Made by a program: the position numbers and the translations under genes. A model generated the notes under the pieces. The model made no database searches and was not told the DNA's origin. It worked only from the letters and a program-made list of their open reading frames with translations. A stretch of 45,308 nucleotides of DNA from Mangrovicoccus algicola (lineage in GTDB: Bacteria > Pseudomonadota > Alphaproteobacteria > Rhodobacterales > Rhodobacteraceae), in the NCBI RefSeq assembly GCF_014903745.1, contig NZ_JACVXA010000041.1, positions 1 through 45,308 of the forward strand, in the 5' to 3' direction. This document shows positions 24,584 to 32,529 of the stretch, piece after piece; the stretch's first letter is position 1, and every line of letters starts with the position of its first letter.

Positions 24584-25345
24584 ATGCTGAAGACCCGTGT
24601 CATTCCCTGCCTCGACGTGAAAGACGGCCGTGTCGTCAAGGGCGTCAATTTCGTCGATCTGATCGATGCCGGCGACCCCGTGGAGGCTGCGCGCGCCTAT
24701 GACGCCGCAGGCGCCGACGAGCTGTGCTTTCTCGATATCAACGCCACCCATGAAAACCGCGGCACGATGTACGATCTGGCCACGCGGACGGCGGAACAGT
24801 GCTTCATGCCGCTGACCATCGGCGGCGGCGTGCGGACCCATGAGGACGTGCGCGCGCTGCTTCTGGCGGGGGCGGACAAGGTCAGCTTCAACTCGGCGGC
24901 CGTGGCCAATCCCGATGTCGTGGCCGAGGCCGCCATGCGCTTTGGCAGCCAGTGCATCGTGGTGGCCATCGATGCCAAGACGGTGGAGCCCGGCCGCTGG
25001 GAGATCTTCACCCATGGCGGCCGCCGCCCCACCGGCATCGATGCCGTGGAATTCGCGCGGACCGTGGTGGAGAAGGGCGCGGGCGAGATCCTGCTGACCT
25101 CGATGGATCGCGACGGCACGCGGGCGGGGTTCAACCTGGGGCTGACCCGGGCGATTTCCGATGCGGTTCCGGTGCCGGTGATCGCCTCCGGCGGGGTCGG
25201 GACGCTGGACCATCTGATCGAGGGCGTGACCGAGGGCGGGGCCAGTGCGGTCCTCGCCGCCTCGATCTTCCATTTCGGCGAATTCACCATCGGCGAGGCC
25301 AAGGCGCATATGGCCGCGGCCGGCATCCCCGTGAGGCTGTCATGA
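24584..25345 (+). CDS. hisF: Imidazole glycerol phosphate synthase, cyclase subunit
   Basis: A 253-residue (beta/alpha)8 enzyme that uses ammonia from HisH to form imidazole glycerol phosphate and AICAR in histidine synthesis. The catalytic Asp11 lies in [14 protein letters not shown] and the second catalytic Asp in [13 protein letters not shown] near 128-136. Phosphate-binding loops [11 protein letters not shown] and [11 protein letters not shown] are intact. Its stop overlaps hisE (ATGA). The usual partners hisH and hisA are not upstream; a 72-residue unknown and divergent sulfur genes lie there instead. Confidence 0.97.
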   Translation: MLKTRVIPCLDVKDGRVVKGVNFVDLIDAGDPVEAARAYDAAGADELCFLDINATHENRGTMYDLATRTAEQCFMPLTIGGGVRTHEDVRALLLAGADKVSFNSAAVANPDVVAEAAMRFGSQCIVVAIDAKTVEPGRWEIFTHGGRRPTGIDAVEFARTVVEKGAGEILLTSMDRDGTRAGFNLGLTRAISDAVPVPVIASGGVGTLDHLIEGVTEGGASAVLAASIFHFGEFTIGEAKAHMAAAGIPVRLS

Positions 25346-25653
25346 GCGTTCTCGAAGACCTGGCCGCCACCATCGCCGCGCGCAAGGGGGCCGATCCGGA
25401 CAGTTCCTGGACGGCGAAGCTTTTCGCCAAGGGGCCCGAGAAATGCGCCGAGAAATTCGGCGAGGAGGCGATCGAGGCGATCATCGCGGCGGCCAAGGAC
25501 GACCGGGAGAACCTGGTCTACGAGGCGGCGGATGTGCTCTATCACCTGCTGGTGATGCTGGAATCGCGCGACGTGCGCCTGGCGGAGGTGCTGGATGAAC
25601 TGTCGCGCCGCCAGGGCGTCTCGGGCATTGCCGAGAAGGCCGCGCGCGGCTGA
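25342..25653 (+). CDS. hisE: Phosphoribosyl-ATP pyrophosphatase
   Basis: A 103-residue MazG-like all-helical enzyme that hydrolyses phosphoribosyl-ATP to phosphoribosyl-AMP, the second histidine step. Family motifs are [29 protein letters not shown] with the metal-binding Glu residues, and [20 protein letters not shown] with EAAD. It is a free-standing HisE, not fused to HisI. It overlaps hisF by four bases, so the two are coupled. Confidence 0.95.
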   Translation: MSVLEDLAATIAARKGADPDSSWTAKLFAKGPEKCAEKFGEEAIEAIIAAAKDDRENLVYEAADVLYHLLVMLESRDVRLAEVLDELSRRQGVSGIAEKAARG

Positions 25654-25689
25654 CAGGGCAAGGACCGCCGGGCGGCCCCACAGGGCGGT

Positions 25690-26121
25690 TCAGGCCATTA
25701 GCCCGAGGCGCGGATATTCCTGCTTGGGGCAGCGGTCCTGCACGACATCGATGCCGCGGGCGGTCGCCATCTGCGCGGTGGCCTCGTCGCGCAGTCCCAG
25801 CTGCAGCCAGATCGTGCGCAGCTGCGGCAGCGCGAAGAGCGCTTCGTCCACCACATCCGGCACGTGCTCCAGCCGGCGGAACACGTCGACCATGTCGACG
25901 GGGATGTCCGGCGGAATGTCCGACAGGGTCGCATAGATCCGCTGGCCGAGGAAATCCTGCCCTGCCAGGCCGGGATTGACGGGCACGACACGCTTTCCCT
26001 GCGAAACGAGGAATTGCGAGACGTAATGGCTGGGGCGGTCGGGATTGGCCGAGAAACCGACACAGGCCACGACCTGGGTGCGGCGGAGGATCTCGGCAAT
26101 CTGGGCATCGTCTTCGATCAT
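25690..26121 (-). CDS. CoA-binding domain protein (YccU type)
   Basis: A 143-residue soluble protein with a Rossmann-type CoA-binding fold: the nucleotide loop VACVGFSANPDRPSHYVSQFL near residue 19, VVPVNPGLAGQDFLGQRIYATLSDIP, and VDMVDVFRRLEHVPDVVDEAL. This equals the YccU family of CoA-binding proteins whose cellular task is not established. The C-terminal GIDVVQDRCPKQEYPRLG contains the conserved Cys and Pro. The start is uncertain: 26121 or the ATG four codons upstream at 26133; neither has a clear ribosome site. It is convergent with hisE. Confidence 0.88.
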   Translation of the reverse strand: MIEDDAQIAEILRRTQVVACVGFSANPDRPSHYVSQFLVSQGKRVVPVNPGLAGQDFLGQRIYATLSDIPPDIPVDMVDVFRRLEHVPDVVDEALFALPQLRTIWLQLGLRDEATAQMATARGIDVVQDRCPKQEYPRLGLMA

Positions 26122-26215
26122 GGCCGAAGCCATATGCCCAATCGCGACGGCTGGCAAAGGGCCTTGGCGGGGTTGCGGCAATCCGCCTAGTGCCGCCGGG
26201 CAAGGGGCGAGGCGG

Positions 26216-26241
26216 AAAAAAGCCCGGGCCGAAGCCCGGGC
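26216..26241 (-). terminator. Intrinsic terminator on the minus strand after the zinc-ribbon gene
   Basis: Read on the minus strand: GCCCGGGC, loop TTCG, GCCCGGGC, then TTTTTT (26241 down to 26216). A UUCG-type loop and six U make it a strong terminator for rlmB and the 98-residue gene. Confidence 0.88.
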
Positions 26242-26372
26242 GGAAAGTGCGGAACGAGGGACAGTGAAGACGCGGCGGAGTTCCGGCCGTCCGCGTTCCT
26301 GAAAGACATAGGCGGCCGGGATGCGCGTCAAAGGGGTGCTCCCCGGAATGTGATCGCCCGAACCCCGGAGGT

Positions 26373-26669
26373 TCAGTCCAGCACGTCCAGAACGGCGCCG
26401 ATCGCCTTCTTCATAAGGCGTTTCTTGATCCGCCGTCCGGCCTTGCCCTGCAGCAGCCGGGCAAGCTCCGCCCCCGGCCCCGGGAGGCTGTGGGGCGGAG
26501 GCTTGGGCCGGGTCTGCCTGTGGCCCCCCGCATCGCAGCGGATCGCCTTGAGGTCGCTCAGCGGCGCGCCGCAGCCCGCGCAGGCCAGTTCGTGGCGCTG
26601 CCTTCCGGCCAGGATCAGCGTGTCGCGGCGCCCGCAATAGCAGCAGGTGGCGATCCGCGGCTGGCTCAT
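26373..26669 (-). CDS. 98-residue zinc-ribbon hypothetical protein
   Basis: A small protein with two Cys pairs, CCYCG (positions 9-13) and CAGCG (positions 30-34), spaced as a zinc ribbon, then a His/Pro/Arg-rich linker (GGHRQTRPKPPPHSLPG), and a basic C-terminal helix (KAGRRIKKRLMKKAIGAVLDVLD). It begins at 26669, overlapping the stop of the methyltransferase gene by four bases (ATGA), so it is translationally coupled to it. The strong terminator follows. Such zinc-ribbon proteins may bind nucleic acids or act with the upstream rRNA/tRNA-type methyltransferase, but this is only context. Confidence 0.78.
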   Translation of the reverse strand: MSQPRIATCCYCGRRDTLILAGRQRHELACAGCGAPLSDLKAIRCDAGGHRQTRPKPPPHSLPGPGAELARLLQGKAGRRIKKRLMKKAIGAVLDVLD

Positions 26670-27445
26670 CCGCGCGCGGCCATGGCGTAAAGCCCGACCG
26701 CCGCCGCGTTCGACACGTTGAGCGACCCGAATTCCCCGGCGAAGGGCACGCGCGCCATGATCTGGCAGGTGTCGCGCGTGCGGTCGCGCAGGCCCGGGCC
26801 CTCGGCGCCGAGCACCAGGACGACAGGCTCGCCCGCGCAGGCGGCGGCCGCCTCGGCCAGGGTATGGTCGGCCTCGCCATCCAGCCCGACGGCGCGGTAG
26901 CCCATGCCGATCAGCGCTTCCAGCGTGTCGGCGAGGTTCCGCACCCGCAGATAGGGCTGGCGCTCCAGCGCGCCGCAGGCGGTCTTGGCCAGCGCGCCGG
27001 TCTCGGGGGCGGAATGGCGCGAGGGCGCGATCACCGCTCGGGCGCCGAACACCTCGGCCGACCGCAGGATGGCACCCACGTTATGCGGATCGGTCACCCG
27101 GTCCAGCGCCACGACCAGCGGCTGCGCGCCGCCGGGACGGCAGACATCCTCCACGGCGCCCCAGTCCAGCGGACGCACCTCGACGGCCGCGCCCTGGTGG
27201 ACAGATCCCGGATCCAGCGGGACGGGAAACTTGCGCGCATCCGCGATCTCGGGCTCGATCCCGGCCCCGGGCAGGGCATCGGCCAGCCGGTCGGCGGCAT
27301 TCCTGGTCAGCACCAGGCGCAGCTTGTCGCGCATCGGATTGGCCAGCGCGTCGCGCACGGCATGGATGCCGAACATCCAGAAGGTTTCGGCGGCGGCGGC
27401 GCGGCGCGACCGCTCTTTCTCGATCACCCATTGGGGCTTTTTCAT
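26666..27445 (-). CDS. rlmB: 23S rRNA (guanosine-2'-O-)-methyltransferase RlmB-like (SpoU/TrmH family)
   Basis: A 259-residue SPOUT methyltransferase. The N-terminal substrate-binding part includes MFGIHAVRDALANPMRDKLRLVLTRN. The catalytic knot domain has VVALDRVTDPHNVGAILRSAEVFGARAVI (motif 1 with Asn and Arg), LVLGAEGPGLRDRTRDTC (motif 2) and VPFAGEFGSLNVSNAAAVGLY (motif 3), all intact. RlmB methylates G2251 of 23S rRNA in E. coli; TrmH-like substrate differences cannot be excluded. The start at 27445 (MKKPQWVIEKERSRR) is the best candidate, with only a weak ribosome site. It is divergent from the tRNA-Tyr gene. Confidence 0.9.
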   Translation of the reverse strand: MKKPQWVIEKERSRRAAAAETFWMFGIHAVRDALANPMRDKLRLVLTRNAADRLADALPGAGIEPEIADARKFPVPLDPGSVHQGAAVEVRPLDWGAVEDVCRPGGAQPLVVALDRVTDPHNVGAILRSAEVFGARAVIAPSRHSAPETGALAKTACGALERQPYLRVRNLADTLEALIGMGYRAVGLDGEADHTLAEAAAACAGEPVVLVLGAEGPGLRDRTRDTCQIMARVPFAGEFGSLNVSNAAAVGLYAMAARG

Positions 27446-27527
27446 GGCTTTTTCCCGGCTCTGCGGCTTTGCGGACAGATGCGGGACGGGGGATGCAAGG
27501 GCAAGCGATTTTCCTGAAATTTCCTGC

Positions 27528-27556
27528 TTGACCCCCCCCGCCGCTATAGGTAGATC
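27528..27556 (+). promoter_or_regulatory. Candidate promoter of tRNA-Tyr
   Basis: TTGACC (27528-27533), 17 bp including a C-run, then TAGATC (27551-27556), putting the start about 8-9 bases before the mature tRNA 5' end. Confidence 0.5.
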
Positions 27557-27571
27557 ACCCCACACACGTCA

Positions 27572-27655
27572 GGGCGACGAGCTGCAAGGTGCGGCAGCGG
27601 ACTGTAACTCCGCCGGGGAGACCCACGCCTGGTTCGATTCCAGGGTCGCCCACCA
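27572..27655 (+). tRNA. tRNA-Tyr (anticodon GTA)
   Basis: The class II tRNA folds fully by hand. Acceptor stem GGGCGAC (27572-27578) pairs with GTCGCCC (27645-27651). The D stem GCTG/CGGC is present. The anticodon stem GCGGA/TCCGC encloses loop CTGTAAC with anticodon GTA (27604-27606). A long variable arm (27614-27627) with stem GGG/CCC marks it as Tyr class II, and the T arm is CCTGG-TTCGATT-CCAGG. The 3' CCA is encoded (27653-27655). Confidence 0.97.
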
Positions 27656-27873
27656 CCACCCCTTCGCGGGGCAGGTGGCGGGACAATGACGGGGCAGGAC
27701 GCCCGGACATGTCGCGTGGGAATCATCCTGAAAACTTGATAGCACTCCTTTTTCGCCGAGGCGAGCCTGTCGCGCAGCCGGATCAGATCCCGCGGCGCGG
27801 CGCGCGCCCCATGTCAGGCTTGTGCCCGCACCGGACCGCGCCTTTCGGGGCGGCCCGGGCAGCTCGGCCGATC
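27656..27873. other. 218-bp gene-free spacer after tRNA-Tyr
   Basis: No open frame with credible coding features is present. A short CCCC-TTCGC-GGGG hairpin follows the tRNA (about 27659-27671) and could help terminate or process it. No integrase gene or repeat of the tRNA 3' end was seen, so it does not look like an attachment site. Confidence 0.5.
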
Positions 27874-28443
27874 CTAGCCGGAGATGCGGCGCGCGATTTC
27901 CTCGGCCAGCCTTTCGATGGCCAGGCCATGGGCGCGGGCGATATCGGTGGTGGCGGCGTTCTCGGGCAGGGGGATGGCGATGTCGAAGCGTCCGCCGCGA
28001 TCCGACAGGCTGCTGCCCACCGGCGAGATCGCATAGGCCCCCTGCAGCCGCAGCCCGGTTCCCTGCGCGGCCAGGAACCGTTCCACCACGACCGTGACTG
28101 ACGCGGCGGGCAGATCGGCGAAGGGCCAGGGTTCGGCCGCCACGCGGGTCCCGGTGATGGCGGCGAGGTTGCGCGCCAGCGCCAGCGTCGTGGCGCGTTC
28201 CGGCGTATCGGCCCAGACTTCCTTGGGATCGGCCTTGACCGAGCCGTCCGGCTGCTGCAGCGCGATGCCGTCGGCCGCCGAGGCGTATTGCGGCAGCGAC
28301 ACGTCGCGCACCTCCAGCGAGGAGACGACGGCGCGCAGCCGCAGATCGGAAGTCGGCGCGTCCAGCTGGTACTGGGTGGGCGGCGAGGTGCAGCCCGCAA
28401 CCCCCAGCAGCATCAGGATCGGCAGGATGGTGAAGTTCTTCAT
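27874..28443 (-). CDS. pqiC: Pqi lipoprotein, ABC-type auxiliary (PqiC family)
   Basis: A 189-residue outer-membrane lipoprotein. A lipobox VAGC ends at Cys18 (MKNFTILPILMLLGVAGC). The mature part contains the family's LRLRAVVSSLEVRDVSLPQYASAADGI and ends in HGLAIERLAEEIARRI. In E. coli PqiC sits in the outer membrane and docks the PqiB tunnel that spans the periplasm, forming a lipid path between membranes. It is the last gene of pqiA-pqiA-pqiB-pqiC, two bases after pqiB, so coupling is likely. Confidence 0.92.
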   Translation of the reverse strand: MKNFTILPILMLLGVAGCTSPPTQYQLDAPTSDLRLRAVVSSLEVRDVSLPQYASAADGIALQQPDGSVKADPKEVWADTPERATTLALARNLAAITGTRVAAEPWPFADLPAASVTVVVERFLAAQGTGLRLQGAYAISPVGSSLSDRGGRFDIAIPLPENAATTDIARAHGLAIERLAEEIARRISG

Positions 28444-28445
28444 GG

Positions 28446-31199
28446 TCAGCGCCCCCGTATCAGCGCGGATGGATTGCGTTCGATGGTGCGCGCCAGCGAG
28501 GTGACGGCCTTCGCTGCCTCGCGCAGGTCGTTCAGTGCGGCCAGGGTCTGGGCGTTGAACCGCGACCGGTCGCCATAGCTGGCCAGCAGGCCTTCGCCGG
28601 TGGTGACCAGCCCGTTCAGCCGCGCGGACAGCTCCGGCAGGGTGGCGGCGGCGGCCGATATCGCATCGGCGGCCTCGGCGGCCGATTGCAGCGTGGCATT
28701 CACGTTTTCCACCGTGCCCCCCTCGCGCAGTTCGGACAGGCTCAGCGTCAGCTCGTCCAGCGTGCCGTTGAGCGAACCGGGCAGGGCGCGGGTCTCGGGC
28801 TGGGACAGGAAGCTGTCAGTCGTCGCCAGAAGCGCGTCGGCGCTTTGCACCAGCTCCTCGACCGGCAGGGAATCCGCCTTGGCCACCAGCTCGCTGATTT
28901 GGTCGCGCAGTTCCGGCAGCCCCGCGGCCGTGCCCTCGATCGAGGCGGTGATGGCATCCAGGCGCTCCAGCGCGGCGACCAGGGAATTGACCCCGTCCGA
29001 GCCGTTGACCTGGTCGATGACCTGCCGCAGCCCGGCCACCGCCCCGGACACCTCTCCGGGCAGGGCGCGCACCCCCTCGGAGGCGATCAGCCCGCGGGCC
29101 TCGTTCAGCGTGCCGTTGATCGTGCCGGGCAGGGCCTGGGTCTCGGGCGCCGCCGCCAGCGCGGCCAGCCCCTCCGCCGTCGTGGTGGCCGCATCCACCA
29201 GCGGCTGCAGCTCCAGCGCCTGCACCTTGCCCAGGACATCGGCGATCTGCTGGCGCAGCTCGGGCAGTCCGCTGGCGGTCGTCTCGATCGAGGCGGCAAT
29301 GGTGTCCAGCCGCTCCAGCGCCGCCAGCGCATCGGTCAGCCCGCCGGAATCGCGCACCCGCGTCAGCACATCCGTGGCGGCGGAGATGGCGGCATCGGCC
29401 CGGCCCGGCAGCGCCTGCACCCCTTCGGAGGCCAGCAGCTCCCGCGCCTCGGCCAGCACCGCGCCGATCTCTCCGGGCAGGGCCCGGGTCTCGGGCGAGG
29501 CGGCCACGGCCTGCACCGCGTCCAGCGTGCCCTGCGCGCTGTCGACCAGCCCCTGAAGCTGCAATTCGCCGGCCGTGTCGGTGACGCCGCGCGCGGATTG
29601 CATCAGCGGCCCCAGTTCCGCCGCGGCGGTTTCCAGCTCGGCCAGCAGGGTATCGACCCGCTCCAGGTTCCGGTCGCTGCCGATGCCGGAGATGACCCCG
29701 CGCAGATCGGCGACCGCGCCGGTGAGATCGGCCATCAGCGGCTCCAGGTCCAGGGCGTCGACCTTGGCCTGCGCGCTGCCCAGCACGCCGACCACGGCAC
29801 CGGGCACCTCCTGGATGCCAGGGGAGCTGATCAGGGCATTGGCGCTGTCGATCAGGCCGGTCACGCTGTCCATGAGGTCCTCGATCGGCAGCGCGGCGAT
29901 GCGGTCGGCGATCCCCTGGGCCGAGGCGTTCAGGCTGGAAACGTCGACCGGCACCGTGGGAATGACCGGATAGCCCTCGGCGATGGTCTCCATCTCGCCG
30001 GCCGGGATGTCGCCATCCTCCGACAGGACGATCTTCAGCCCCCCCGAGAACAGGCTTTCCACGGTCAGCTCGGCGCGCAGCCCCTCGCTGACCTGGGCCG
30101 CGATATAGCTGCGGACCTCTTCCTCGCCATCGGTCTGGGGCAGGCCCAGCGGCTGGGCGCGCAGACCGATATCGACGCGCAGCCGCGGCTCGGCCTCGCC
30201 ATCCTCGTCGGCGACATTCACCATGTTCAGCACCTGGCCGACCTGGACGCCCGCCATTTCGACCGGCGCGCCCAGTTCCAGCCCGCCGAGCGCGCCCTCG
30301 AAGATCGCGGAGAACAGCACCTCGTCGGTGCGGTCCTCGGGGGTGATGCTGCGCCGGGCCGTCTCCTCGTCGGGATGCACGGTGAAGGCGGCATTCGGGC
30401 CCAGCGGGCTGCCCGGCAGTCCCACCGTCCCGAAGGTCACGCCGCCCTCGATCAGCGAGGCGATGTTGCCCACGTCGAGCCGTAGCCCGCCTGCGCCGAC
30501 ATTCACCGAGAATCCGCCCACCGACCAGAATCGCGAGGTGGAGGTGACAAGCTTGTCATAGGGGGCGTTGATGAAGGCATGGGCGGTGACGCCCGAGCCG
30601 TCCTCGGCCAGCTTGGGTTCGTCCAGCTCGCCCACCGTCACGCCGCGATAGACCACCGGCGCGCCGGCCTGGATGCGCCCGCCCTGCATGGCCCTGAGCG
30701 TGACGACCGTGCCTTCCTGCCCGTTGCGCACCAGCGGCGGCTCGTCCGTGCCCTCGAATTCGCGGCGTTCCTCTCCGGGGGTGCTGTCCCAGCTGCCCTC
30801 GATGAAGACGCCCGACAGCACGGTGTCCAGCCCCGAGACCCCGCGCGCCGTCACCTGCGGCTGCACGATCCAGAACTGCGCGTCCTGGTCGATATAGGAT
30901 GCGATGGACTTGTCCAGGCGGATATGGGCGACCACGGCGGCCAGGTCATCGGTGAAGGTCAGCTCCTCCACCGTGCCGACGGTCAGCGACCGGAATTTCA
31001 GCTGGGTCTGCCCGGCGGTCAGCCCGCTTGCCTGGTTGAACCGCACCTCGATCACCGGCCCGCGCGCGGCATAGGTCTGCCAGGCGATGAACAGCGCGAC
31101 GGCCACGGCCGCCATGGGAACCAGCCAGACAAGCGACAGGCTCGGGCGGCCCTTGCCGCCGGGACTGCTGATTTCCATCCGGGGTATCTCGTCACTCAT
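28446..31199 (-). CDS. pqiB: MCE-domain periplasmic tunnel protein PqiB, with an expanded repeat C-terminus
   Basis: A 917-residue protein anchored by one N-terminal helix (LSLVWLVPMAAVAVALFIAW, about 20-40). Three MCE modules follow near residues 43-95, 160-215 and 295-350; each has the MCE pattern of an extended VxVRF strand, a G-LxxG turn and VG. From about residue 455 the rest is helical with repeats of about 115 residues. The landmark A-LPG lies near 462 (VPGAVVG), 573 (ALPGEIG), 690 (ALPGTING) and 806 (ALPGSLNG), and units share ALERLDxIxASIExTAxGLPELRxQI. E. coli PqiB is about 546 residues and forms a tunnel whose needle is made by C-terminal helices, so the repeats would lengthen it. 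The start at 31199 overlaps the second pqiA stop (ATGA). Confidence 0.93.
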   Translation of the reverse strand: MSDEIPRMEISSPGGKGRPSLSLVWLVPMAAVAVALFIAWQTYAARGPVIEVRFNQASGLTAGQTQLKFRSLTVGTVEELTFTDDLAAVVAHIRLDKSIASYIDQDAQFWIVQPQVTARGVSGLDTVLSGVFIEGSWDSTPGEERREFEGTDEPPLVRNGQEGTVVTLRAMQGGRIQAGAPVVYRGVTVGELDEPKLAEDGSGVTAHAFINAPYDKLVTSTSRFWSVGGFSVNVGAGGLRLDVGNIASLIEGGVTFGTVGLPGSPLGPNAAFTVHPDEETARRSITPEDRTDEVLFSAIFEGALGGLELGAPVEMAGVQVGQVLNMVNVADEDGEAEPRLRVDIGLRAQPLGLPQTDGEEEVRSYIAAQVSEGLRAELTVESLFSGGLKIVLSEDGDIPAGEMETIAEGYPVIPTVPVDVSSLNASAQGIADRIAALPIEDLMDSVTGLIDSANALISSPGIQEVPGAVVGVLGSAQAKVDALDLEPLMADLTGAVADLRGVISGIGSDRNLERVDTLLAELETAAAELGPLMQSARGVTDTAGELQLQGLVDSAQGTLDAVQAVAASPETRALPGEIGAVLAEARELLASEGVQALPGRADAAISAATDVLTRVRDSGGLTDALAALERLDTIAASIETTASGLPELRQQIADVLGKVQALELQPLVDAATTTAEGLAALAAAPETQALPGTINGTLNEARGLIASEGVRALPGEVSGAVAGLRQVIDQVNGSDGVNSLVAALERLDAITASIEGTAAGLPELRDQISELVAKADSLPVEELVQSADALLATTDSFLSQPETRALPGSLNGTLDELTLSLSELREGGTVENVNATLQSAAEAADAISAAAATLPELSARLNGLVTTGEGLLASYGDRSRFNAQTLAALNDLREAAKAVTSLARTIERNPSALIRGR

Positions 31200-31825
31200 G
31201 TCCTGCCCTGTTCGCTGGCGTCGTAGATGAGGCGCGGATCCAGGCTCTGGGCGGAGAGCATGGTGAAACCGACCGAACAGGCAAAGCTGATCGCGGCCAG
31301 GCCCGGATGGATGCTGACCACCACCGAGAACTGGACCAGCGCCGAAAGGATGGCGACCACGAAGACGTCGATCATTGACCATCGGCCGATGAACTCGACC
31401 AGGGCGTGGACGCGGTGAAGCTGATGCGCGGGAACCGACCCGGCCGGGCGCCGCAGGGCCAGGGCGATCCAGGCGATGGCCAGGAACTTGCCCAGCGGAA
31501 TGCAGACCGAGGCCAGGAAGACCACCGCCGCGACGAAGGCGGCATCATGGTGCAGCAGGTCGAGCACCCCGCCGATGATGGTCGAGGCGGTCTCGTCGCC
31601 CAGCATGCTGGTCTTCATCATCGGGAACAGGTTGGCCGGAATATACGTCACGACCCCCGCGACCCACCAGGCCCAGACCCTCTGGAGGCTGTGCGGCGCC
31701 CGCGAGGTCAGGCTCGCGCGGCAGACGCCGCAGACGGGGGTTCCGGCGGGCCAGACATGGGCGCAGTGGCGGCAGGCCACCAGCCCCGCGCGGCGCGCGG
31801 TCAGGCGGGGCGCAGCATGTGCCAA
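31196..31825 (-). CDS. pqiA: Paraquat-inducible protein A, second half-size copy
   Basis: A 209-residue inner-membrane protein with a zinc-ribbon N-terminus (CRHC...CGVC) and four helices including GVVTYIPANLFPMMKTSMLG, AAVVFLASVCIPLGKFLAIAWIA and MIDVFVVAILSALVQFSVVV, the PqiA domain. Its start is uncertain: I use the TTG at 31825, overlapping the upstream pqiA stop by 25 bases; GTG at 31780 is an alternative, and the ATG much further up would lie inside the first pqiA. E. coli PqiA carries two such domains in one chain; here each domain is a separate gene. The stop overlaps pqiB (ATGA). Confidence 0.82.
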   Translation of the reverse strand: MAHAAPRLTARRAGLVACRHCAHVWPAGTPVCGVCRASLTSRAPHSLQRVWAWWVAGVVTYIPANLFPMMKTSMLGDETASTIIGGVLDLLHHDAAFVAAVVFLASVCIPLGKFLAIAWIALALRRPAGSVPAHQLHRVHALVEFIGRWSMIDVFVVAILSALVQFSVVVSIHPGLAAISFACSVGFTMLSAQSLDPRLIYDASEQGRT

Positions 31826-32424
31826 AGGGTTCTCTCGCAGGTGACGGCGTCCTTTGCGGCCAGAAGCGTGGCGACGGCCGCCATCGCCCAGAAGGCCGGG
31901 CCGAAGCTGATCGTGGCCATGTCGGCGACCTTTACCATGGCGACGGCGACGCCGACCATGAAGATTTCGGCCATCGACCAGGGACGCAGCTCGACATTCA
32001 TGCGGAAGGCCTCGCGCGCCCGGGGCCAGGGGCGGCGTCCCAGGGCCAGCGGCAGGGTGACGTAGATCAGAAGGCACAGGCGCAGGCTGGGCAGCAGCAC
32101 GATCAGCAGGCCGATCGCCAGGCTCAGCGGCGCCATGTCATCCACGGCGAAACTGGCCACCGCGTCGATCACCGAGGCCTGGGTGGTCAGCCCGCTGGCG
32201 GTCATGGTCAGGAACGGAAAGCCGAGCGCGACCGCCATCAGCACCAGCGCCGCGACGGCCAGGGCAAGCACGGTGCGGATCGCGCCGTTGCGCGGGGCGA
32301 AGATCACCGTGCCGCAGCAGCTGCAGGTCGCGGTCCGGCCCGCGGTCAGAAGATCCGCGTGGAACAGCGTGTCGCAGGTCGGGCAGGCGACCAGTCGCGC
32401 GGGATCGGGGCTCGTGCTCGTCAT
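31801..32424 (-). CDS. pqiA: Paraquat-inducible protein A, first half-size copy
   Basis: A 207-residue inner-membrane protein starting with a zinc ribbon (LVACPTCDTLFH ... CSCCGTVIF) followed by four membrane helices (TVLALAVAALVLMAVALGF, PLSLAIGLLIVLLPSLRLCLLIYV, FMVGVAVAMVKVADMATI, FWAMAAVATLLAAKDAV). PqiA proteins are inner-membrane partners of PqiB and belong with lipid trafficking; induction by paraquat gave the name. It heads the operon pqiA-pqiA-pqiB-pqiC. A perfect -35 TTGACA lies upstream but its -10 partner is weak and would give almost no leader, so the promoter is unresolved. Confidence 0.92.
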   Translation of the reverse strand: MTSTSPDPARLVACPTCDTLFHADLLTAGRTATCSCCGTVIFAPRNGAIRTVLALAVAALVLMAVALGFPFLTMTASGLTTQASVIDAVASFAVDDMAPLSLAIGLLIVLLPSLRLCLLIYVTLPLALGRRPWPRAREAFRMNVELRPWSMAEIFMVGVAVAMVKVADMATISFGPAFWAMAAVATLLAAKDAVTCERTLWHMLRPA

Positions 32425-32529
32425 GCCTTACCATCGGAAAGCGGGGAGGGACTGTCAAAGCCATATAGCGGGTTCGCGGCCCGGTTCCGCGCTGGTGCGG
32501 GGCAGGGTGACATTCGGCCGCGTCCGGGA

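Noticed and set aside
27572-27873. tRNA-Tyr 3' end as an integration site
   Set aside because: No integrase, no direct repeat of the tRNA end and no change in composition was seen downstream.
32430-32458. TTGACA-17-GATGGT as the pqiA promoter on the minus strand
   Set aside because: The -10 is poor and transcription would start at the ATG itself, although TAAGG looks like a ribosome site; the case is unresolved, so it is not listed as a feature.
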